Assembly (NCBI RefSeq): GCF_040954835.1
Contig: NC_090705.1
Span: 16,690,436-16,754,435, forward strand
Origin: Lepisosteus oculatus
Lineage: Eukaryota; Chordata; Actinopteri; Semionotiformes; Lepisosteidae
Direction: 5' to 3'
Length of the DNA: 64,000 nt
Both the position numbers and the translations under genes were made by a program. Position 1 is the first letter of the stretch. Each line of letters begins with the position of its first letter. Positions 58,405 to 64,000 of the stretch are shown here, piece by piece. The notes below the pieces were generated by a model. It had not been told where the DNA came from and ran no database searches. It saw only the letters and a program-made list of their open reading frames with translations.

Positions 58405-61400
58405 ATAATCTTATGAACTGGAAAATTGTTCGCTTTCCATTCCTTTCATGAAGAAGGGATAATCCTCTTTTTCCTCAGCGGAAGTGCATTTACTACTTGT
58501 CAGTAACCAGTGGGAAGCACTTTTAAAGGCAAAGTGAACAGTGTCCATATAGTATGTTAATATGGCGCGACAGGTCACGGAAACTCAACCCAAGGACCTG
58601 CCGTACCCGATGACTCAACCGTACCCGATGTGATGAGTCAACTTTTAGATAAGAAAGCCCTAATTTAACAAAACAGGCACCGGGAGAAAGAAAATCCGTG
58701 ATACCGACTGCCCTTTTGCGTCCCCGTGCAACATGTACAGTATATAGACACATGATGTACAGAATTAAAAGACGGATAATAGATCAGAGAAAAGGGTCAC
58801 TTCAAAATAAGTGGAATTGTGGAGAAGTGAAACCCTTTTTATCTTAAAAATTCCGAATACCGATTCTTTAGAGCGCTTGAGAACACGCGTGAAATTAATG
58901 AGTCTACAGTATAGTACGTAACTGATGGATTTTCAGTTTCAGACCAGGGGCTGCAGTCAAGCTGAACTCACGTTTCTGTGCGGTTTGAAAAGCTCTTTGT
59001 CTTTCGGCCAAGCGCTGATATTTGCTAGCGAGGCTGGCTGGGGGAGCGCTGCAAAGAAACTCCAGTATTTCTGACGATGCCCAGAAGAACTAATCGCCTT
59101 CAATTGCCGATTCCGTATTGCGTTTCATTTGTAACTGAAGTGTCCAACACACCCTTCATGTTCATCTGGTTTTGTGATTTCTTTAGGTCACATTCCGAGA
59201 GACAATAATTATTTTGAATCATTTTAGAAAATATCTTAAGGCTTTAAAACAAATGTTCAGGCATCCTCCTTACGCCACGTAAGAAACAAATTTAAAACAT
59301 ACAACATAAAACCACATCACATGTTAAAGGCAAGGATGGAACATGTTTAAATAAAGTGAGTCTAGGTGTAGACCTTTAGCTACACGTTTGTTTGTTTTTT
59401 ACTTTTGTAATGGCTACACAGTTCTAAGACGCCTACATTTTCTCCTATCGGATCGGACCGCAGGATGTACTATAACATGTGCTTCTAAGGAGTGTTTACT
59501 GTTACACACTACAGTATTAGAAGCGTTAATTAGCAAAACGCGGTGAAGGCATGACAAACCCGCTACGCAAAACCACAGTTATTTCACCTCTTTACTTTTT
59601 TGTTTCGGGTACAATCTCACATGTTGCACATTTCAAATAGACATCAACAAAAACAGAGTCATCTGCTGGCTGGACAGTGCACTGCAGATAGGCTGTATGA
59701 TAGGCTTGTGAACAAATTGCTTTAACCCACTGGGATATCTTTACGATAAAACACATCGGCAGAAGATGACCTTTTTAGCCTGATGCCAAACCTCCAGTCC
59801 TGCATCTTTGACTTTTTTTAACATCCACATTTCTGAGGGATTATTTATTTTGGTTTTAGCTTGGCATTAGTGACTGGCTTCTCAGGGAAACACTTTTTTA
59901 TTCCTTTACCTGCGATGCGAAAGATGTAATGACCACCTGTTTTCTCGTTTTGTTAGTCCTAAATCAGTCCTCATTGGCATTTTTCACATGGCGAGTTCAT
60001 GGAATTAAAGCCTGCGGCCCGCAGTCATGGTCTCGGAAAATCAGATGAGTCATACAGGAAGAGCCATGAAGTATGAAATTAAATGACAGAAATCACCTGC
60101 AACGGTTCAGACTCAGTTGCGGTTCTGTCTTAAGCCAACATCTTCAGAGCACGGAACATTTTATAGTCTCAACACACGCCTATAGAAGAACATCTGGATG
60201 AAGCGTCAGAGAGATATTTTCTGTCTTTTGCGTATTTCATTGTTTGCATATGATTACGCTATTTTTCCCTTTCTGTGGCAAAACAGTAAATACATCCGAA
60301 TCAGGCTCCTGATTGCCTGTTATTCACATTTTGTAAATTGCTATGGTAAATTACTTCTCACAATCACAAGTAATATGTCGTGTAATTTTGAAATACCGCT
60401 GTTCGGTAATCGAGTCAATAAAGCACTTTGAATTGGGATCTGAAGATTTTGAAAGAAAGCACTGACATGCCCTTAAAAAAGGTGTTACAACCACAGCTGT
60501 GTTGCACCGTCAGTGTCAAGACTCCTTGTTTTGACTTGACCTTCGGAAGGCATATTAATCGTTTTGATCGTTTGCAAATTAGCATAATAATAGTCATTCA
60601 TGGGAATTTGACCACATTGAATTTGTGATCCCAACAATTGGTAATAACTTAATTGAAAAAATAAGATGCCAAGATATTGTTTAGATTGTTCATATTATAT
60701 GTTCTCTATAATACTGGAATTCGATTTTTCTGTACAGAATTAGAGAATAATTCTCTTGATGCTTGTACAGTATGTACTGGTCATATACACACTTTCATTA
60801 GTGAGGAGATTTTAGAATATAACAGTCTTAGATTCACAACAGGACAGCTTCTTACTGCTCTTCCTGAAATCAAGATGACAGTCTTCCACATTAATGTGTC
60901 GATCCTTTAATTTCATTTGCTGCGGAACCGTTACTTTCTCTTGACTCAGCATGCTCTGTCTTAGGTCACACTGAACTTTAACAGTAAAATGATGCATCTG
61001 AGAAGAGACCGCAGGACTGGTTAGTGAAAGTAAACGTTAATAACAAGTAAAAGTTATATACAAAAAAACAAAACAAGTGCACCAGTCAATGACCAGCGCC
61101 CAAGGCAAGATGATGGCACAGCCTTGTGCACTTCAACACTCCCAACAATTTCCCATCCTGCTCAAGCTGCTCTTGTTATTCTTGTTACGCATTACAGTAT
61201 GAACGGATTTCTAATAATCTGGCCGGAGATTTTCCTAAAACATGCTTGCTGTGCTTTGGGAGAAGCATTACATTTGTCAGATTCTAAATGTTTAAACAAA
61301 AGGAACCCACACAGCTGAGATAGTCAGCCAGTTACTTAATCGGGTAAGTCAGGGTTTTCCAGCTGTCAATATTGTGATTGTGTAGTGTGATCAATCAGCT

Positions 61401-62994
61401 GAGGACAACCCCAGTGCCTCTGACATGATTTCACTCTGTATCCTGGCCTCCTCCAAGGCTGCCTTTTCATACTGGAGCTCTTATTAGCTTCCCTGTCTGC
61501 TGCAGCCAGCCACCCACTCATGTACAGTTTTCAGAGTCCCATCTACGCCAAGTGAAAGACTAATTGACTCTACCGACCCCACTGTAATTTGGAATTTTCT
61601 TCCCAGGGGAAAATGAAGGTCAGGTACCTTCAGTTCCATTATGCCTGGCATATTCACGCTTACTGAACAGATTTTTCTTTGGATGCCTGACTTAAGAACA
61701 TAGGAGAGTGACTCTCTGTAACAAAACTCATCTGCATTTCCTAATTTTTCCCACAATCGCTTACATTCTGGGCAAGAAAGGTATTAAACACAACACAACA
61801 TCTCCTTAAATTAATCCCGAGCTGGAATTAAAAAAAAAAATAAGAGAGTGTTTTGAGGAGCTATACCAGAATTTCTTCCAGCAATGTGAAATGAGAAAAT
61901 AAAATTAAAGACAATAACACAGTACAATATTAGCAGAAAATCACAGTGGACCATCTGTGCCACAATAAATGGTAATTGTCTTATTTAAGCCTTTATTTAT
62001 TCAGCATTGGCTGGTCACAATATCTGAATAGTGGCTCCCTAACTGCTCATAATTAAAGGCAATGGCTGAGCAAGGGCAATAGCAGAATTGCTCAGTGAAT
62101 CAAAGAAACTATTTATCATGGAAAACTATACAAGCAACCTTTCCTTGCCATTCTGTATTTCTTTCTTGTATAGGATTTCTTCTGATATAAGGAAACTAGT
62201 ATATAATAAATTCCCACATATGTGCAACATGTAGTGGAATCTGATGATACACTAAATTTCATGTCACAAAGTGTCAGACTAATGTTCCATCTAATTCACT
62301 TACCATGGAATGGACAGTTTCCCTATGTTTGGCCCATGGAGGAAAAAAACAAGTTATCCTGGTTTAATTAATGTATGATACTTAACAAGAAAGTTACCAC
62401 TGATTATAATTTAGTTGTATTAAAAGGGTGCTTCTTTATACTACTGATTAATATAATTCATCAGGATTTTGACTGTGTTGACACCAGTAAAGCTGAACTG
62501 ATTGCAAAGTGTCTCCCTATTTTTTATCTATTAACCGATCTGTTGGCATCCTCAAGGTTTCCATTCTGACTTTTTATATGTTTTGTTTTTTAAAACGTAT
62601 TTTCGCTCTGTTCTTGATTGTTTTTTTCCCCAGATGTCCAGTGACTAAGGAGGCCGGTCAAGAACAAGCACAGAAAAGAAAATCAAGACTGTTCTTTGCT
62701 CTGTCGTTTGGGGAATCCACTTAGCCGGTGGATCGTTTTTCTTCTAAAGCATTCTAAACATGCACTACTAAAACAAGACAAAATCACCATGGATACACCT
62801 GCACGCTTATATTTTTGGAAATGCTGCGTACATGTTCCACCAAACATATAGTCTTTTCTCGAAGGTGTGTTGAGGTGGGGGAGAGGTGTAATTTTCGTCA
62901 GACAATAGTTTTTAGAGTTTTTTTTTAAAACACGCATGTCATCAAAATGTATTTTTTCCTGAACTTATCTGAAATAAATTGTGTATTTATTGCT
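58405..62994. other. No gene or repeat recognised
   Basis: AT-rich non-coding sequence with frames under 91 codons. It holds a short duplicated motif with two AP-1 sites (58601-58640). Confidence 0.35.
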
Positions 62995-63278
62995 GAGCGA
63001 GACACGGTGGTTTCCATTGCTGCCTCGGTGGCACTGGGTTCAATTTCTGGGGAGTTTGCATGATCTCCCCGTGTTCGCGTGGGTTTCCTCCAGGTGCTTT
63101 TCTCCTCCCACTGTTCAAATACATACTGGTTTCTGGGAAAATTGACCCTGGTGCGAGTGTGTGCGGGTTTGTGGTCATGTCTGTTCCCTGCCTTGAGCCA
63201 GTTGCTTGCAGGGACAGGCACCGACTCCTCCGCGACTCGGAATTGGAAGAAGCGGTTAGAAAATGGATCGAGGGATTT
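62995..63278 (+). mobile_element. tRNA-headed SINE, family 2
   Basis: ACGGTGGTTTCCATTGCTGC, GGGTTCAATTTC (B-box region), GGGGAGTTTGCATGATCTCC, GCGTGGGTTTCCTCCAGGTG, GAAAATTGACCCTGGTGCGA and AAGCGGTTAGAAAATGGATC follow the family order to its 3' end. Confidence 0.85.
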
Positions 63279-63689
63279 TTTGCTGAAAGAATAAAAAGCT
63301 GACGTTTCGGTCAAAGACCTTCATCTTTGTATTAAATGCCTAATATAATTGGTTATTTGCACATACACTAAACACAAGTGTTACTAAGTAACCGCTAAAA
63401 CACATATTCACACATTCTCCAATATGTGAGTTGGCGGTAATACTTCTAATAGGTCAAGATTAATCCATTTTCACACAGTACAGTTTATCGTTCAAGACAA
63501 CGGATTTCAAAGTTGACAAATTAAAAATACGTTTTTTTCCCATTATTTCTAACATGAAAGTGAATCATATTTTTGTATTTCATGAACTTTCGGTGTGAAA
63601 AAATGTGCGGCTATTGGTAGTGACCTCTGTTCATTCATCTGTTTTCAACCACTAATTAGCACTGCTTAGGGACGCGGAGAGCATACTGT
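63279..63689. other. No gene recognised
   Basis: Apart from the stem-loop at its left edge, nothing recognised. Confidence 0.35.
63299..63330 (-). repeat. GAAACG stem-loop, fifth copy
   Basis: On the minus strand: GATGAA, GGTC (63319-63316), TTT, GACC (63312-63309), GAAAC, GTCAGC. It has a perfect 4-bp stem with a three-base loop. The first two bases of the CUGANGA box are changed to AA. Confidence 0.5.
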
Positions 63690-63945
63690 AACCTGTCACA
63701 AAGCGATGAATACACGGCTGAATACACGCTGGTCGGGACGTCAGTCGGTCGCAGGGAACACACACAAACACGTTGGATGACAGTTTGGTGACGCCATTTA
63801 ACGCAACAGGTGCTGGTACAGTATGTCTTGACACGATCAGGAGAACACTAATCTCCCGGGGAAAACCCGCCTGGACAACATGCAAACTCCACGCAGACGT
63901 CGCTCCGGGCCGGAATCACACCTAGGACCTGGAAGACCTACAAGG
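63690..63945 (-). mobile_element. tRNA-headed SINE, family 2 (diverged)
   Basis: On the minus strand: TAGGTGTGATTCCGGCCCGG, GCGTGGAGTTTGCATGTTGT, CCAGGCGGGTTTTCCCCGGG. The later part is poorly preserved. Confidence 0.55.
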
Positions 63946-64000
63946 TACCAGCTCTTTAATTTTCCTTTTTACCTAAAGAAAATCTGCTTTATCACGGGAG

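Overview
The window looks like chromosomal DNA from a ray-finned fish. It holds one clear protein-coding gene, a vertebrate PLEKHF2 (phafin-2) orthologue, in AT-rich sequence full of fish-type retrotransposon and MITE debris: L2-like, CR1-like and I/Nimb-like LINEs, tRNA-headed SINEs and hAT-type MITEs. The mix of repeats (several old families, few young teleost-type ones) suggests a non-teleost such as a gar or bowfin. That placement is inference from memory of repeat families and is not proven by the sequence.

Layout. 1-19 kb: gene-free flank with a rearranged inverted-repeat cluster (963-1815), SINEs, degenerate CR1-like sequence, an L2 3' end (10972-11541), a hAT-type MITE (13433-13748) and a second LINE 3' end (15985-16950). 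19-24.2 kb: 3' flank or 3' UTR and the single coding exon of PLEKHF2 on the minus strand (CDS 23421-24167). 24.2-48.2 kb: a probable single large intron in the 5' UTR, with repeats mainly at 25.6-26.2, 30.8, 35-39.4 and 41-44 kb. 47.1-48.5 kb: a CpG-rich promoter region with a non-coding exon 1, a consensus splice donor and a CRE. 48.5-64 kb: upstream flank with nested insertions. These include a solo LTR inside a SINE with a perfect 5-bp target duplication, a LINE inside another SINE, and a 518-bp miniature LTR element.

The most unusual object is at 57887-58404. It has two 227-229-bp terminal repeats bounded by TGTAACGC...GCGTTACA. Between them lie only 62 bp, made of a tRNA-Leu-type primer-binding site at one end and a purine tract at the other. 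The repeats also contain a tRNA-like segment with A- and B-box-like motifs and an intact T-arm. It reads as a TRIM (terminal-repeat retrotransposon in miniature) with a possible RNA polymerase III promoter in its LTR, comparable in concept to the plant Cassandra elements, which carry 5S promoters. A second theme is a dispersed family with a stem-loop of the form CTGANGAA-stem-loop-stem-GAAACGT, which resembles a hammerhead core.

The gene and repeats do not form an operon or pathway. PLEKHF2 is a self-contained housekeeping-type gene and everything else is non-coding or mobile. No exon of a neighbouring gene could be recognised, but short exons are easily missed by eye.
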